Positions 42,188 through 52,430 are shown, numbered from the stretch's first letter. The stretch is DNA of 64,000 bases from Sphingopyxis sp. OPL5 (GCF_003797775.2 NZ_CP060725.1:930001-994000); one strand, 5' to 3'. Program-made: numbers and translations. Notes: generated by a model not told the origin, from the letters alone.

Positions 42188-42263
42188 CGTCATTGCGAGC
42201 GAAGCGAAGCAATCCAGAGCGGTTTACGCTACTCTGGATTGCTTCGCTTCGCTCGCAATGACG
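42188..42263. repeat. REP-like inverted repeat, family B copy 3
   Basis: CGTCATTGCGAGCGAAGCGA pairs with TCGCTTCGCTCGCAATGACG across a central AATCCAGAG / CTCTGGATT pair. The most perfect copy of the family in the window, between convergent genes. Confidence 0.88.
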
Positions 42264-42267
42264 TGGT

Positions 42268-42981
42268 TCAGTCCACGTCGGGCAGCGCGTCCTCGACCAG
42301 CGGCGCCAGGCCCTCGACGATCACCCCGACGCCCTTGGCATTGGGGTGGACATTGTCGCCCAGCATCAGCGTCTTGTCGGTGACGACATTGTCGAGGATG
42401 AAAGGATAGAGGCTGGCGCCATATTTGGCGGCGAGGTCGGGATAGATCGGGTTGAACGCCGTGGCATAGTCGCTGCCCATGTTCGGCGAAGCCATCATGC
42501 CGGTGAGGACGACCGGGATGCCGCGTTTTTTCAGTTCGGCGAGCATCGCGTCGAGATTGGCGCGCGTCTCGGCGGGCCGGATCCCGCGCAGCATATCATT
42601 GCCGCCGAGCCCGAGCAGGACGAGCGCGGGTTTGACCTTGGCATTGTCGAGCACGAAGGTCAGGCGCTGCAGGCCGGCGGCGGTGGTATCGCCCGAAACG
42701 CCGGCATTCTGGACGCGCGCGGGCGTGCCGTCAGCGGCAAGCGCGGCCTGAAGCTGGGGTGCGAGGCCTTCCTTGGGGCCGAGCTGGTACCCCGCGTAAA
42801 GACTGTCACCAAAGGCGATGACGAGCGGGGCGTCGGCGGGGATCGCGGCGACCTTGGTCGAAGCACTGGCATCCTTCGTCGAAGCCGCCGGGTTTTCCGC
42901 CGATCCGCAACCCGCGAGCGGTTGGCAAAGCGCGAGTCCGAAACCATATATCGCAAACGAGCGCCATCCGGCCTTGATCAT
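42268..42981 (-). CDS. Arylesterase / SGNH hydrolase (TesA-like) lipoprotein
   Basis: A 237-residue exported SGNH hydrolase: lipobox LAGC, block I FGDSLYAGYQL, block III GLGGNDMLRGI and the catalytic DNVHPN near the C-terminus. TesA-type enzymes hydrolyse acyl esters and thioesters in the periplasm. It diverges from the YbbA/YbbP-type ABC pair, the same neighbourhood as E. coli tesA-ybbA-ybbP, so the functions may be linked. Confidence 0.93.
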   Translation of the reverse strand: MIKAGWRSFAIYGFGLALCQPLAGCGSAENPAASTKDASASTKVAAIPADAPLVIAFGDSLYAGYQLGPKEGLAPQLQAALAADGTPARVQNAGVSGDTTAAGLQRLTFVLDNAKVKPALVLLGLGGNDMLRGIRPAETRANLDAMLAELKKRGIPVVLTGMMASPNMGSDYATAFNPIYPDLAAKYGASLYPFILDNVVTDKTLMLGDNVHPNAKGVGVIVEGLAPLVEDALPDVD

Positions 42982-42997
42982 TCCAAAGGGTCCCTTC

Positions 42998-43714
42998 TTG
43001 ACCGAACCTTCCCGACCGCCGGCCGACGCCGCGATCGCCGCCCATAATGTGACGCTGACCCTCGGCAGCGACAAGGCCCCCGTCGAAATTTTGCGCGGCA
43101 TCGACCTGCGCGTCGCCGCGGGGGAATCGGTCGCTTTGCTCGGGCCGTCGGGGTCGGGCAAAAGCTCGCTGATGGCGGTGCTCGCCGGGCTGGAACGCGC
43201 AAGCGGCGGGACGATCCATGTCGCGGGGGCCGATTTCACGACATTAGACGAGGACGGGCTGGCGCGCGCGCGGCGCGGCCGGATCGGCATCGTGCTGCAG
43301 GCGTTCCACCTGTTGCCGACGATGACCGCGCTGGAGAATGTCGCGGTGCCGCTGGAACTGTCGGGCCATGCCGACCCGTTCGGGCGCGCGGCCGCCGAAC
43401 TCGAAGCCGTCGGCCTCGGCCACCGGCTGACCCATTATCCCGCGCAATTGTCGGGCGGCGAGCAGCAGCGCGTCGCGATCGCGCGCGCGATGGCGGGCGA
43501 ACCCGCGATCCTGTTCGCCGACGAACCGACGGGCAATCTCGACACCGCGACCGGCCATGCGATCGTCGACCTGTTGTTCGCGCGCGGCAAGGCGCTGGGC
43601 GCGACCTTGCTCGTCATCACCCACGATCCCGACCTCGCCGAGCATTGCGACCGGGTGCTGGTGATGCACGACGGGCGGATAGACGAGGAACGCGCCGGCA
43701 AGGCGCCGCGCTGA
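42998..43714 (+). CDS. ABC transporter ATP-binding protein (YbbA/LolD type)
   Basis: A 238-residue ABC ATPase: Walker A LGPSGSGKSS, Q-loop VLQAFHLLP, signature LSGGEQQRVAIARA, Walker B ILFADEPTGNLD and switch His ITHDPDLA. TTG 42998 is chosen as start because AAAGGG lies seven bases upstream and the N-terminus LTEPSRPPADAAIAAHNVTL fits; longer frames run into the divergent gene. It overlaps the permease gene by three bases (TGATG). Confidence 0.92.
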   Translation: MTEPSRPPADAAIAAHNVTLTLGSDKAPVEILRGIDLRVAAGESVALLGPSGSGKSSLMAVLAGLERASGGTIHVAGADFTTLDEDGLARARRGRIGIVLQAFHLLPTMTALENVAVPLELSGHADPFGRAAAELEAVGLGHRLTHYPAQLSGGEQQRVAIARAMAGEPAILFADEPTGNLDTATGHAIVDLLFARGKALGATLLVITHDPDLAEHCDRVLVMHDGRIDEERAGKAPR

Positions 43715-46215
43715 TGCTCCCTCTTGCCTCGCTCTGGCGTATCGCGCGGCGTGACCTCGCGGCACGGATTCGCGGGCTGCGGCTGCTGGCCGTGTGCCTG
43801 TTCCTCGGCGTCGCGACCCTCGCGGCGATCGGCAGTTTGACGCGCGGGATCACGTCGGAGCTCGAGACGCGCGGACAGACGATCCTCGGCGGCGACATCG
43901 AATTCGGGCTGCCGCAGCGGCAGGCGACGGCGCAGGAGATGGCGGCGTTTCGCGGGGCCGGCGACGCATCGGCGACGGTGCGGATGCGCGCGATGGCGAA
44001 TGCGCCCGACGGCGACGCTCTGTTGTCCGAGTTGAAGGCGGTCGACGGCGCCTATCCGCTTTACGGGACGATGCGGCTGGAGAACGGCGTCCGGCGCGGG
44101 CCGCCGCCGGCGGGGGCGATCTGGGTCGGCGCTGACCTCGCGTCGCGGCTCGACCTGCAGGTCGGCGAGAATGTGAAGTTCGGCGACAAGAGCTTCCGCA
44201 TCGACGGCATCATCGCCGAGGAGCCCGACCGGCTGGGCGAAGGCTTTACGCTGGGTCCGGTGGCGATCATCGGGCTGAACGATCTCGCGGCGACGCAGTT
44301 GATCCAGCCGGGCAGCCTCTATGAGAGCAAATATCGCGTCCGCCTGCCCGACGACGCCAATCCCGAGGCGGTCGGCAAAAGGCTGACCGGACAATTCCCC
44401 GAAGCGGGGTGGGAGATTACCGACCGCAGCAATGGCGCGCCCGGAACGCGGCGCTTCATCGAACGCATGGGGCAGTTTTTGTCGCTGGTCGGGCTCGCGG
44501 CGCTGGTGATCGCCGGGATCGGGGTCGGCAATGGCGTCGCGAGTTATCTTGCGGGCAAGCGGCCGGGGCTGGCGACGCTGAAGGTGCTCGGCGCCGACAG
44601 CGGCACGGTGATGCGCATTTACGGCCTGCAGATATTGGCGGTCGCGGCGGTGTCGATCTTCGCCGGCCTCGTCGTCGGCGCGCTCGCGCCCGCGGCGATT
44701 TCGGCGGTCGCGGGCGATGTTTTGCCGGTGAAGCCGGGGGTCGCCATCTATCCGCTGCCGCTGCTGATCAGCGCGGCTTACGGCCTGCTGATCGCGATCG
44801 CTTTCGCCCTGCCCCCGCTCGCGGCGACGCGGCAGGTGCCGGCGGCGGGGCTGTTTCGCGCGACGATCGACGGCATGGCACGGCCCGAGAAACGCACGAT
44901 CTTGGCGGTCGGCACCGCGCTGGCGGCGATTATCGCGCTCGCGGTCGGGACGGCGCGCGAGCCTTTGTTCGCGCTCGGTTTTGTCGGCGCCGCCTCCGGA
45001 TTGCTGCTGCTGCTCGTCGGCATCGGCTGGCTGGTGCGCAAGGCGGCGAGCCTCGCACCGCGGCCGAAGCAACCGCTGCTGCGTCTCGCGGTGGCGAACC
45101 TGCACCGGCCGGGTGCGGCGACGGGGGCGCTGGTGGTGGCGCTGGGGCTGGGGCTGACTTTGTTCGTGACGCTCGCGGCGATCCAGACGAGCATCACCGC
45201 CGAGATTTCGCGCACCGTGCCGCAGCGCGCGCCGAGCTTCTTCGTGCTCGACATCCCGCGCGGCGGCGCTGCCGAATTCCGGTCGATGGTGACCAAGGCG
45301 GCGCCCGATGCCGAGGTCAATATGATCCCGGCGCTGCGCGGCAGCGTCACCGAATTTGCCGGGCAGCGCGTCGACGAACTCGCCGAGCTGCCCGAGGGCG
45401 CGTGGGTGCTGCGCGGCGACCGCGGGCTGACGTACAGCCCCACCCTGCCGAACGGAAGCGAACTCACCGCCGGGCGATGGTGGGCCGCCGACTATAAGGG
45501 ACCGCCGCTGGTCAGCGTCGAGACGGAGGTCGCGACCTCGCTGGGCCTCAAGATCGGCGACACGCTGTCGGTCAATGTGCTGGGGGTCGAGGTGCAGGGC
45601 AAGGTCGCGTCGTTCCGCACCGTCGAGTGGGACAATTTCGGGCTGAACTATGTGCTCGTCTTTTCGCCGGGCAGCTTCGACGCGGCGCCGCACAATATGG
45701 TCGCGACGGTCGCGGTGCCGCCGGCGGCCGAGGCGGAGCTGGCGCGCAGCATTCCGCGCGCCTTCCCGTCGGCGTCGCTGATCGCGGTGCGCGACGTGAT
45801 CGGGCAGGTCACGACCCTGCTGACCCAGATGAGCCAGGCGATCGCGGCGGCGGCGAGCATCGCGATCCTCGCCGGCATCGCGGTGCTGATCGGCGCGATC
45901 GCGGCGAGCCGCGAGCGGCGGGTGTATGACAGTGTGATCCTGAAACTGCTCGGCGCGACGCGCGGGCAGATATTGGGGGCGCAGGGGCTGGAATATGCGG
46001 TGCTGGCGCTGATCCTCGCGGCGCTGTCGCTCGGCATCGGGCTGGCGGCGGGCTGGTATGTGGTGACCCAGCTGTTCGACTTCACCTTTGCGCCCGACCC
46101 GTTCGTGGTCGGGATGACCCTGCTCGGCGGGGCGGGACTCGCCTTCCTGATCGGGATCGCGGGAAGCTGGCCTTTGCTGTCGGTGCGCCCGGCGAGCGCG
46201 CTGCGGAGCCTCTAG
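43714..46215 (+). CDS. ABC transporter permease, FtsX/YbbP type
   Basis: An 833-residue inner-membrane permease with duplicated MacB-like periplasmic domains and FtsX domains: TM1 at about 20-40, first FtsX block at about 255-400 (SLVGLAALVIAGIGVGNGVASYLAGKRPGLATLKVLGA), middle helices at about 415-500, and a last FtsX block ending LLSVRPASALRSL. Length and layout match YbbP. With the upstream ATPase it should form an exporter or lipid-handling complex; the substrate is not known. Confidence 0.93.
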   Translation: MLPLASLWRIARRDLAARIRGLRLLAVCLFLGVATLAAIGSLTRGITSELETRGQTILGGDIEFGLPQRQATAQEMAAFRGAGDASATVRMRAMANAPDGDALLSELKAVDGAYPLYGTMRLENGVRRGPPPAGAIWVGADLASRLDLQVGENVKFGDKSFRIDGIIAEEPDRLGEGFTLGPVAIIGLNDLAATQLIQPGSLYESKYRVRLPDDANPEAVGKRLTGQFPEAGWEITDRSNGAPGTRRFIERMGQFLSLVGLAALVIAGIGVGNGVASYLAGKRPGLATLKVLGADSGTVMRIYGLQILAVAAVSIFAGLVVGALAPAAISAVAGDVLPVKPGVAIYPLPLLISAAYGLLIAIAFALPPLAATRQVPAAGLFRATIDGMARPEKRTILAVGTALAAIIALAVGTAREPLFALGFVGAASGLLLLLVGIGWLVRKAASLAPRPKQPLLRLAVANLHRPGAATGALVVALGLGLTLFVTLAAIQTSITAEISRTVPQRAPSFFVLDIPRGGAAEFRSMVTKAAPDAEVNMIPALRGSVTEFAGQRVDELAELPEGAWVLRGDRGLTYSPTLPNGSELTAGRWWAADYKGPPLVSVETEVATSLGLKIGDTLSVNVLGVEVQGKVASFRTVEWDNFGLNYVLVFSPGSFDAAPHNMVATVAVPPAAEAELARSIPRAFPSASLIAVRDVIGQVTTLLTQMSQAIAAAASIAILAGIAVLIGAIAASRERRVYDSVILKLLGATRGQILGAQGLEYAVLALILAALSLGIGLAAGWYVVTQLFDFTFAPDPFVVGMTLLGGAGLAFLIGIAGSWPLLSVRPASALRSL

Positions 46216-46973
46216 CCCAGCAACCGCACCGCCGCCGACACCGCCGCCAGACCCAGCACGGCGGCGACCATCGCCTGCCACACATGCGCGGGGACGCGGC
46301 CGAAGTGGCGCGCGCCGACGAGGTTGCCGAGCCACATCGGGGGGAAGAGGATCAGCGCAATCAGGAACAGCTTCCATGTCGCGATGCCGACCCAGAGCGC
46401 GGCGAGCGTACCGGCGATCGCGGTCGCGAAGAAGATCAGCAGCATCGACGCGCGGGCGACCCTGGGATCGAGCGAGCGGCGGAGATAGAAAGGCACCACC
46501 GGCGGCCCCGGCATCGCGGCGAAGCCGGTGAGGATGCCCGAGGCGAAGCCGGTGCCCGCCACCGCCGCGCGCGTCGGGCGGTGGCCATCGGGATGCTTGG
46601 GCAGCAGCACCGCGATGAAAGCTACGACGGCAGCGAGGGTGATCAACAGGCGTGCGACGTCGGACGGCGTCGCGTCGAGCGCGACCATGCCGAGCGGGGT
46701 CGTCACCATCGCAAGCAACGCGATCGGGATCGCGGTCTGGCGGTCGGCATCGGCCATGATGATCCGGATGCCCACCGGCCCGATCAGCAGCTGAAGCAGG
46801 ATGCCGAGCACCACCGCTTCCGCCGGGCTGATGATGAGGCCGAGCAGCGGCACGAGGATGATCGCCATGCCGAAGCCGGTCAGCCCGCGCACATAGGCGG
46901 CGGCGAAGGTCATCGCGCCGGCGCCGGCGAGCGTAAGCGGCGCGATGTCGACGAGACTGGTCCAGCCGGTCAC
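46212..46973 (-). CDS. Sulfite exporter TauE/SafE family permease
   Basis: A 253-residue membrane protein with about eight helices and the two TauE/SafE (TSUP) repeats: AYVRGLTGFGMAIILVPLLGLI near the N-terminus and GTGFASGILTGFAAMPGPPVVPFYL in the second half. Substrates in the family are sulfite, sulfonates or other anions. GTG 46973 overlaps the stop of the upstream gene (GTGA), so the two are coupled. The 3' end overlaps the convergent permease gene by four bases. Confidence 0.85.
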   Translation of the reverse strand: MTGWTSLVDIAPLTLAGAGAMTFAAAYVRGLTGFGMAIILVPLLGLIISPAEAVVLGILLQLLIGPVGIRIIMADADRQTAIPIALLAMVTTPLGMVALDATPSDVARLLITLAAVVAFIAVLLPKHPDGHRPTRAAVAGTGFASGILTGFAAMPGPPVVPFYLRRSLDPRVARASMLLIFFATAIAGTLAALWVGIATWKLFLIALILFPPMWLGNLVGARHFGRVPAHVWQAMVAAVLGLAAVSAAVRLLG

Positions 46974-48916
46974 GCGGCGGCGATCCCGACGCGGCGGCGG
47001 ATGTCCTCCCACCGCAGGACCAGCGCCAGCAGCAGACCGACCAGAAGCAGGGCGAATATCGGGCCATCGTTCCAGGGTCCGGACGCGACAGCAAAAGGGA
47101 AAGCCACGAGCAACGGAAAACGTCGGTCGGTGACCAGCGCCAGCGCGATCACCGCCGCAAAAAGAATCGCTCCCGTCGGCACCGAAGGCAAAGCATCACG
47201 CGCCATCACCGCCACCGCCGGTACCCACAGCAAGGCCGCAAGCAGATGCAGCCAGAAAGCGATGTCAGCCCGCTGCGTCGTGCGCACGGGGTCGCTACGG
47301 TCCATCGCCAATGCCGCAGCGAAGGCGGCGCCGCCCCCGACCGCCAACCGCCACCAGGGGAAATTCCCCCGGCCGTCAAAAAGATCGGGCGACGTCAGAT
47401 AATCGGCAAAGAGCAGCGGTACGAGCATCGCCGCCGCCCAGGCGAGGCTGACCGGTACGCGGTGCCGCCACCAGAAGAGGATATTGGCGGCCGCCGCCGC
47501 GATGCACAGTCCGATCAACAAGGCGACGCCGACATGGGCGCCGTCTGACGGTGCGGGCGAACCGATCATCCACGCCATCGGCCCGGTCGATACCGATCGA
47601 AAGGCGAACAGCAGCCCCGCCAGCATCGACACGAGGGCGTACTGCGTCGCCAGCACCAGTGCCGGCAACGCCATACGCCGGATGCGAACGAAATATTCGG
47701 CCGTTCCCCATATCGCGACCGCGGGCACCGCGATCACCAGCCAGATCGACGGCCCGCCATAGGCCTCCGGGCGGAAGGGGGTAGCGTCGCCGATCAGCCG
47801 GTACGCCATCAGCCCGCCTATAGCGAATGCGCCGACGAACAGGGCCCCCGCGCCCAGCGCGACGAAATAATCGTTGAAACCCAGGATGAGGCGCACGGGT
47901 TCGTGCTCGGCGGCGGGCCGGGGCGCTTCGGACGCGGGCACAGGCATCGCCGTATTCGTATCCGAGTCCGAAAAGGGCGTCACCGGATCGGCGGGGCCGG
48001 CCATCGCTGGCGGCGGCAGATATCGCGTCAGCCCGTCGGGCAACAGGCCCAGCAAGAAGCGGCGGAGCGGCGACCAGCCAGCCGCGAGGAGCAGGATCGC
48101 CGCGCCCGAAATCGCGGAGGCGACAAGGATATTGGGAAAGACATTGTCGCGATTGAGCAGCAACGCCGTTGCGCCGATCAGATAGGCGAAGCCCGACACC
48201 AGCATCGGGCGCCGGTCAATGATGACCCCGATGAGCGCCAGTGCCGCGAACACCGAAAAGACGGGCCAGGAGGTGACCTGGCCGAGGTTGAAAGCCGACA
48301 CGCCGAGCGACAGGAACAGCCCGTGGACGAGCAAGGGCGCCGACGCGAGGTGCAGCCAGAAGGCAACGTCGGATCGCCGCGTTCGACGCATCGGGTCCGA
48401 TGCGTCCCACGCCATGGCGATCGCGAAGAGCAGCGCACCTGCGAGGATCGCAGGACCATAGCCGGACCATCCTCCGCCGAAGAGGCCGAGATTGTAGAAT
48501 TGCAGGTTGATGCCCAGCACCCCAAGCACGACACCGATGAAGCCGAGCGCTGCCGCGATCGGAACGCGAAAAACGAACCAATAACCCGCCATCGCCGCCG
48601 CCGCCGGCAGCGCGGCATAGCCGCCTATCCACGGCGCGAGCACAGCGAGGACAGCGAGGAAAGTGATCATGGCCAGCGCGATCGCGCAGGCGGCGAATTG
48701 GCGGCGGACGACGAGCGGCGGCGTCAGCGCCCAGGCCGCACCCGCCGCGATCAAGGGCCCGATCCCGCTTTGCGCCGTCATCCCGCCGAGCAGTATAAAG
48801 CCGACGACCAATATGACCGCGGTAAAGATATCGGCGAAGCCGGTGGTCAGCCGAATATCCTCTTCGTCGATACGTTGCGACCCGTGCGCCGGCATCGCTA
48901 CGGCTTCGCTGTCCAT
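46970..48916 (-). CDS. Large membrane protein with internal tandem duplication
   Basis: A 648-residue protein with many hydrophobic helices and no family I can name. It is two related halves: RLTTGFADIFTAVILVVGFI near residue 22 matches RLILGFNDYFVALGAGALFV near 345, and DPMRRTRRSDVAFWLHL near 180 matches DPVRTTQRADIAFWLHL near 530, each followed by an xxTDRR/IIDRR-like segment. A Pro-rich cytosolic or periplasmic linker separates the halves (about 300-340). ATG 48916 is used for its AGGGGG ribosome site; ATG 48934 is an alternative. Coupled to the TauE/SafE gene. Confidence 0.75.
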   Translation of the reverse strand: MDSEAVAMPAHGSQRIDEEDIRLTTGFADIFTAVILVVGFILLGGMTAQSGIGPLIAAGAAWALTPPLVVRRQFAACAIALAMITFLAVLAVLAPWIGGYAALPAAAAMAGYWFVFRVPIAAALGFIGVVLGVLGINLQFYNLGLFGGGWSGYGPAILAGALLFAIAMAWDASDPMRRTRRSDVAFWLHLASAPLLVHGLFLSLGVSAFNLGQVTSWPVFSVFAALALIGVIIDRRPMLVSGFAYLIGATALLLNRDNVFPNILVASAISGAAILLLAAGWSPLRRFLLGLLPDGLTRYLPPPAMAGPADPVTPFSDSDTNTAMPVPASEAPRPAAEHEPVRLILGFNDYFVALGAGALFVGAFAIGGLMAYRLIGDATPFRPEAYGGPSIWLVIAVPAVAIWGTAEYFVRIRRMALPALVLATQYALVSMLAGLLFAFRSVSTGPMAWMIGSPAPSDGAHVGVALLIGLCIAAAAANILFWWRHRVPVSLAWAAAMLVPLLFADYLTSPDLFDGRGNFPWWRLAVGGGAAFAAALAMDRSDPVRTTQRADIAFWLHLLAALLWVPAVAVMARDALPSVPTGAILFAAVIALALVTDRRFPLLVAFPFAVASGPWNDGPIFALLLVGLLLALVLRWEDIRRRVGIAAA

Positions 48917-48960
48917 CACACCCCCTCTCCCCATGACCAGCCGTCTTTATTTCGATGCGC

Positions 48961-49842
48961 TTAAGAAGCCGGTAATCGCGTGGCGCCGCTCCGCCCCTGC
49001 AAGGTGACCAGCCAGACGTCGGGCGGCGCGCCATAGCGTAGCGGCAAGATGCTGGTGCCCAGCCCCGCTCCGACGAAGATTTTCTGGCCATGGTCGGTCA
49101 TCGCGCCGCAGGCGAAGCGGTCGCCATATTTCGACGCGTAGCTGAGCGCGCCGACCAGCGGCAGCGCGATCTGGCCGCAATGGGTGTGGCCGGCGAACAC
49201 GGCATCGACCGGCGCGCGCAGGTCGGGGACGATATCGGGACTGTGGCTGACCATGATGCGCGGTCCGCCGCCGAGCGCATCCATCGCGGCATAGGCGCGT
49301 GTCAGGCGCGCGTGGTTGGTGACCTCGTCGTCGATCCCGCCGACGATCAGCGGCCCGCGCCGCACCGCGCCATTGCGCAGTACGGTGACGCCCGCGGCTT
49401 CCAGTCCCTTCGCGATCGGTTCGGGCTGAAACCAGTAATCATGGTTGCCGAGCACCGCGACCACCCCGAGCCGCGCTTTCGCCTCGGCGAAGGGCGCGGT
49501 GAGTTCGGCGGCCGAGTAATGGCGCGTCGCGAGGGTCTTGCCGCTGTGGAAATCGCCCGCGAGCAGGATCAGGTCGGGATCGAGCGCATTCAGCCGGCGC
49601 AGGACCGCGCGCAGCCGTTCGGGCGGCATGTCGGGACCCGCGACATGGGTATCGGAGATCAGCAGTACCCGGAGCGGCGGTTCGCCCGCCGGCCAGTCGG
49701 CGAGCGCCAGCGTTGCGGTGCGCACGATCGGATCGCGCGACGCGTTCCACACGCCCTTGGCGATCAGCGCGGCACCGATCAACGCCAGCAGCATCAGCCA
49801 GCGCAGCCACCGGCGCGGCCGACGCTTTGGCGCCGCGCTCAA
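48961..49842 (-). CDS. Membrane-anchored metallophosphoesterase
   Basis: A 293-residue calcineurin-like phosphoesterase of the YkuE/YaeI group: an N-terminal membrane helix (about 15-30), then [31 protein letters not shown] and GHTHCGQ, the full set of dimetal ligands. YaeI-type enzymes cut phosphodiesters of UDP-sugar lipids. The TTG at 49842 overlaps the thrS stop and gives a basic N-terminus before the helix, so it is the likely start and the gene is coupled to thrS. Confidence 0.85.
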   Translation of the reverse strand: MSAAPKRRPRRWLRWLMLLALIGAALIAKGVWNASRDPIVRTATLALADWPAGEPPLRVLLISDTHVAGPDMPPERLRAVLRRLNALDPDLILLAGDFHSGKTLATRHYSAAELTAPFAEAKARLGVVAVLGNHDYWFQPEPIAKGLEAAGVTVLRNGAVRRGPLIVGGIDDEVTNHARLTRAYAAMDALGGGPRIMVSHSPDIVPDLRAPVDAVFAGHTHCGQIALPLVGALSYASKYGDRFACGAMTDHGQKIFVGAGLGTSILPLRYGAPPDVWLVTLQGRSGATRLPAS

Positions 49843-51842
49843 CCGCGCAGGTCGGGCGGGGTCGCCTCGCCCTTGAGCATCGCGATCGCCTCGGCGAGCG
49901 GCATGATGCGCTGGCCGTCCTGACCGAGGGTGCGGATCGCAACCGTGCCTTCCTCGGCCTCGCGATTGCCGACCACCAGCAGGTAGGGAACCTTGGCGAG
50001 GCTGTGTTCGCGGACCTTGTAGTTGATCTTCTCGTTGCGGACGTCGCTTTCGGCGCGAATGCCCGCCGCGACGAGCTGGGCCACCGCGTCCTTGGCATAA
50101 GCGTCGGCGTCGCTGACGATCGTCGCGACGACAGCCTGCACCGGCGCGAGCCAGGTCGGGAAGCGGCCGGCGAAATGCTCGATGAGGATGCCGATGAAGC
50201 GCTCGTAAGTGCCAAGGATCGCGCGGTGGAGCATCACCGGGCGATGGCGCTCGCCATCCTCGCCGATATAGCTCGCATCGAGACGTTCGGGCATCACGCG
50301 GTCGGACTGGATCGTCCCGCACTGCCAGGTGCGGCCGATCGCGTCGGTCAGGTGGAATTCGAGCTTGGGCGCATAGAAGGCGCCCTCGCCCGGCAGTTCT
50401 TCCCAGCCATATTCCTCGGTCGCCATGCCGGCGCGCTCGACGGCTTCGCGAAGCTCGGCCTCGGCCTTGTCCCACATTTCTTCGGTGCCGAAGCGCATGT
50501 CGGGGCGCAGCGCGAGCTTCACCGCATATTTTTCGAACCCGAGCTGCTTGTAGACGCGGTCGAGCAGCGCGCAGAAATCGCGCACTTCATCGACGATCTG
50601 GTCTTCGCGGCAGAAGATATGACCGTCGTCCTGCGTGAACTGGCGCACACGCATGATGCCGTGCAGCGCGCCATGCGGTTCGTTGCGGTGGCAACAGCCC
50701 ATTTCGGCCATGCGCAGCGGCAGGTCGCGATACGACTTCATGCCCTGACGGAAGATCAGGACGTGCGCGGGGCAGTTCATCGGCTTCAATGCCATCCACT
50801 CGGCATCGTCGGAGACGATCGGGCCGTCATCCTCGATGTTCGGGACCTCGTCGGGGATGACGAACATATTTTCGCGATATTTGCCCCAGTGGCCCGATTG
50901 CTCCCACTGGCGCGCGTCCATCACCTGCGGAGTCTTGACCTCCTGATAGCCCGAGCCGTCGATCGCGCGGCGCATATAGGCTTCGAGCTCGCGGTAGATG
51001 CGATAGCCCTTGGGGTGCCAGAAGACGCTGCCGTGCGCTTCCTCCTGCAGGTGGAACAGGTCCATTTCGCGGCCAATCTTGCGATGGTCGCGCTTCGCGG
51101 CCTCCTCGAGCCGGACGAGATGCTCGGCCAGCTGCTTCTTGTTGAGCCAGCCGGTGCCGTAGATGCGGCTGAGCTGCGCATTCTTCTGGTCGCCGCGCCA
51201 ATAGGCGCCCGAGACGCGCGTCAGCTTGAACGCGGCGGGGTCGAGCTTGCCCGTCGAGGCCAGGTGCGGGCCGCGGCACATGTCCATCCAGCCGTCGCCG
51301 CTGCGGTAGACGGTAAGTTCCTCGCCCTCGGGCAGTTCGTGCGCCCATTCGGCCTTAAACGTCTCGCCCTCGGCCGCCCATTTGGCGATCAGCTTGTCAC
51401 GCTCCCACACCTCGCGCGTCAGCGGCAGGTCGGCGGCGATGATCTTGCGCATCTCCTCCTCGATCAGCGGCAGTTCGTCGTCGCGGAACGGACCATGCTC
51501 GGCGGTCGGGGCGAAGTCGTAGTAGAAGCCGTCGCCCGTCGACGGGCCGAAGGTGATCTGCGTGCCCGGAAACAGGTTCTGCACCGCTTCGGCGAGGACA
51601 TGCGCAAAGTCGTGGCGAAAGAGTTCGAGCGCGTCGGCCTCGTCGCGGCTGGTGACCAGCGACAAGTTGGTGTCTTCCTCCAGCGGGCGCATGATGTCGC
51701 GCAGCTCGCCGTCGATCTTCGCGGCGAGCGCGGCCTTGGCGAGGCCGGGTCCGATGTCGGCGGCGATCTGGGCCGGGGTAGTCCCGCGCGCGACTTCACG
51801 GGCAGAGCCATCGGGAAGGGTGACGCGGATCATCTGGGACAT
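49839..51842 (-). CDS. thrS: Threonine--tRNA ligase
   Basis: Charges tRNA-Thr and edits Ser-tRNA-Thr. The 667-residue enzyme is full length: TGS domain (1-63), editing domain with [11 protein letters not shown] and the zinc-type C-x-G-P-H (MCRGPHL), class II core with [30 protein letters not shown] (motif 2), [20 protein letters not shown] (motif 3) and the anticodon-binding domain at the end. No T-box or leader peptide is visible upstream. Confidence 0.97.
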   Translation of the reverse strand: MSQMIRVTLPDGSAREVARGTTPAQIAADIGPGLAKAALAAKIDGELRDIMRPLEEDTNLSLVTSRDEADALELFRHDFAHVLAEAVQNLFPGTQITFGPSTGDGFYYDFAPTAEHGPFRDDELPLIEEEMRKIIAADLPLTREVWERDKLIAKWAAEGETFKAEWAHELPEGEELTVYRSGDGWMDMCRGPHLASTGKLDPAAFKLTRVSGAYWRGDQKNAQLSRIYGTGWLNKKQLAEHLVRLEEAAKRDHRKIGREMDLFHLQEEAHGSVFWHPKGYRIYRELEAYMRRAIDGSGYQEVKTPQVMDARQWEQSGHWGKYRENMFVIPDEVPNIEDDGPIVSDDAEWMALKPMNCPAHVLIFRQGMKSYRDLPLRMAEMGCCHRNEPHGALHGIMRVRQFTQDDGHIFCREDQIVDEVRDFCALLDRVYKQLGFEKYAVKLALRPDMRFGTEEMWDKAEAELREAVERAGMATEEYGWEELPGEGAFYAPKLEFHLTDAIGRTWQCGTIQSDRVMPERLDASYIGEDGERHRPVMLHRAILGTYERFIGILIEHFAGRFPTWLAPVQAVVATIVSDADAYAKDAVAQLVAAGIRAESDVRNEKINYKVREHSLAKVPYLLVVGNREAEEGTVAIRTLGQDGQRIMPLAEAIAMLKGEATPPDLRG

Positions 51843-51931
51843 CGGGAAAATCGGCCTTTCTGGCGGGGTAAAACAGCGCCCCTTTGCCAGTATGCGATAG
51901 GAGCGGCAAGGGGCGGATTCGCAATCGGGCT

Positions 51932-51956
51932 TGCAATGTTACATTGTATCATTATC
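51932..51956 (+). promoter_or_regulatory. Zur-like box before the MerC-domain gene
   Basis: AATGTTA-CATTG-TATCATT (51935-51953) is a 19-base imperfect palindrome close to the alphaproteobacterial Zur pattern; CAATGT-T-ACATTG (51934-51946) is also perfectly symmetric. It lies about 35 bases upstream of ATG 51989. Zinc-dependent repression of the downstream gene is inferred. Confidence 0.45.
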
Positions 51957-51988
51957 TAGCAGCACCGACCTCCCGCGAAAGCCGCCTC

Positions 51989-52390
51989 ATGTCCTTTTCC
52001 GCCGCGCGCCCGCGCCTCGCCGACCTGATCGGCCTGGCGCTGTCGTCGACCTGTCTGATTCACTGTCTCGCGCTGCCGATGTTGCTCCTCCTGGCTCCCG
52101 CGCTCGGCCACTGGATCGCGCTGCCCGAATGGACGCACGCCGCGATCCTGACGCTCGCGCTGCCTGCGGCCTTCGCGGCGATGCGGGCCGGGTGGCGGCG
52201 GCACGGTCGCATCGCCCCGCCACTGGCCGCGGCGGCGGGGCTCGGCCTCCTCGCGCTGGGGCTGGCGGCGCACGAAGGCTGGATGGGCTTCGCCGATCCC
52301 GCCGCCACCGACCGGCTGCTCACCTCGATCGGTGCGCTCGCGCTGGCCGGCGCGCACCTCGCCAACTGGCGGTTGAGCCATCACATCTGA
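51989..52390 (+). CDS. MerC domain-containing membrane protein
   Basis: A 133-residue inner-membrane protein with four helices and the MerC mark LSSTCLIHCLALPMLLLLAPAL, whose Cys-Leu-Ile-His-Cys pair lies in the first helix. MerC proteins move mercuric or other thiophilic metal ions; outside mer operons, family members near Zur boxes are thought to move zinc. There is no merR, merA or merT nearby. I use ATG 51989; the longer frame starts in the divergent thrS promoter. Confidence 0.85.
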   Translation: MSFSAARPRLADLIGLALSSTCLIHCLALPMLLLLAPALGHWIALPEWTHAAILTLALPAAFAAMRAGWRRHGRIAPPLAAAAGLGLLALGLAAHEGWMGFADPAATDRLLTSIGALALAGAHLANWRLSHHI

Positions 52391-52430
52391 ACCGGGCCGG
52401 CGCAGTCCGTCCATAGCGACCTTGTCATTA

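Noticed and set aside
40559..42193. Long N-terminal extension of the L,D-transpeptidase to 42193
   Set aside because: It runs antisense to the MOSC gene; GTG 41395 has a ribosome site and opens a lipoprotein signal.
43435..47094. 1219-codon open frame on the - strand
   Set aside because: Antisense to the YbbP-type permease; composition is Arg/Gln-dominated with no recognisable domain. The real genes in its span carry clear motifs.
51843..51931. T-box or leader-peptide control of thrS
   Set aside because: No run of Thr codons, no specifier or antiterminator-like structure was found in the short divergent region.
49713..51959. 748-codon open frame on the + strand
   Set aside because: Antisense to thrS, which has all class II motifs.
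51989..52390. Mercury-resistance operon
   Set aside because: Only a MerC-domain gene is present, with no merR, merT, merP or merA; a zinc link is more likely.
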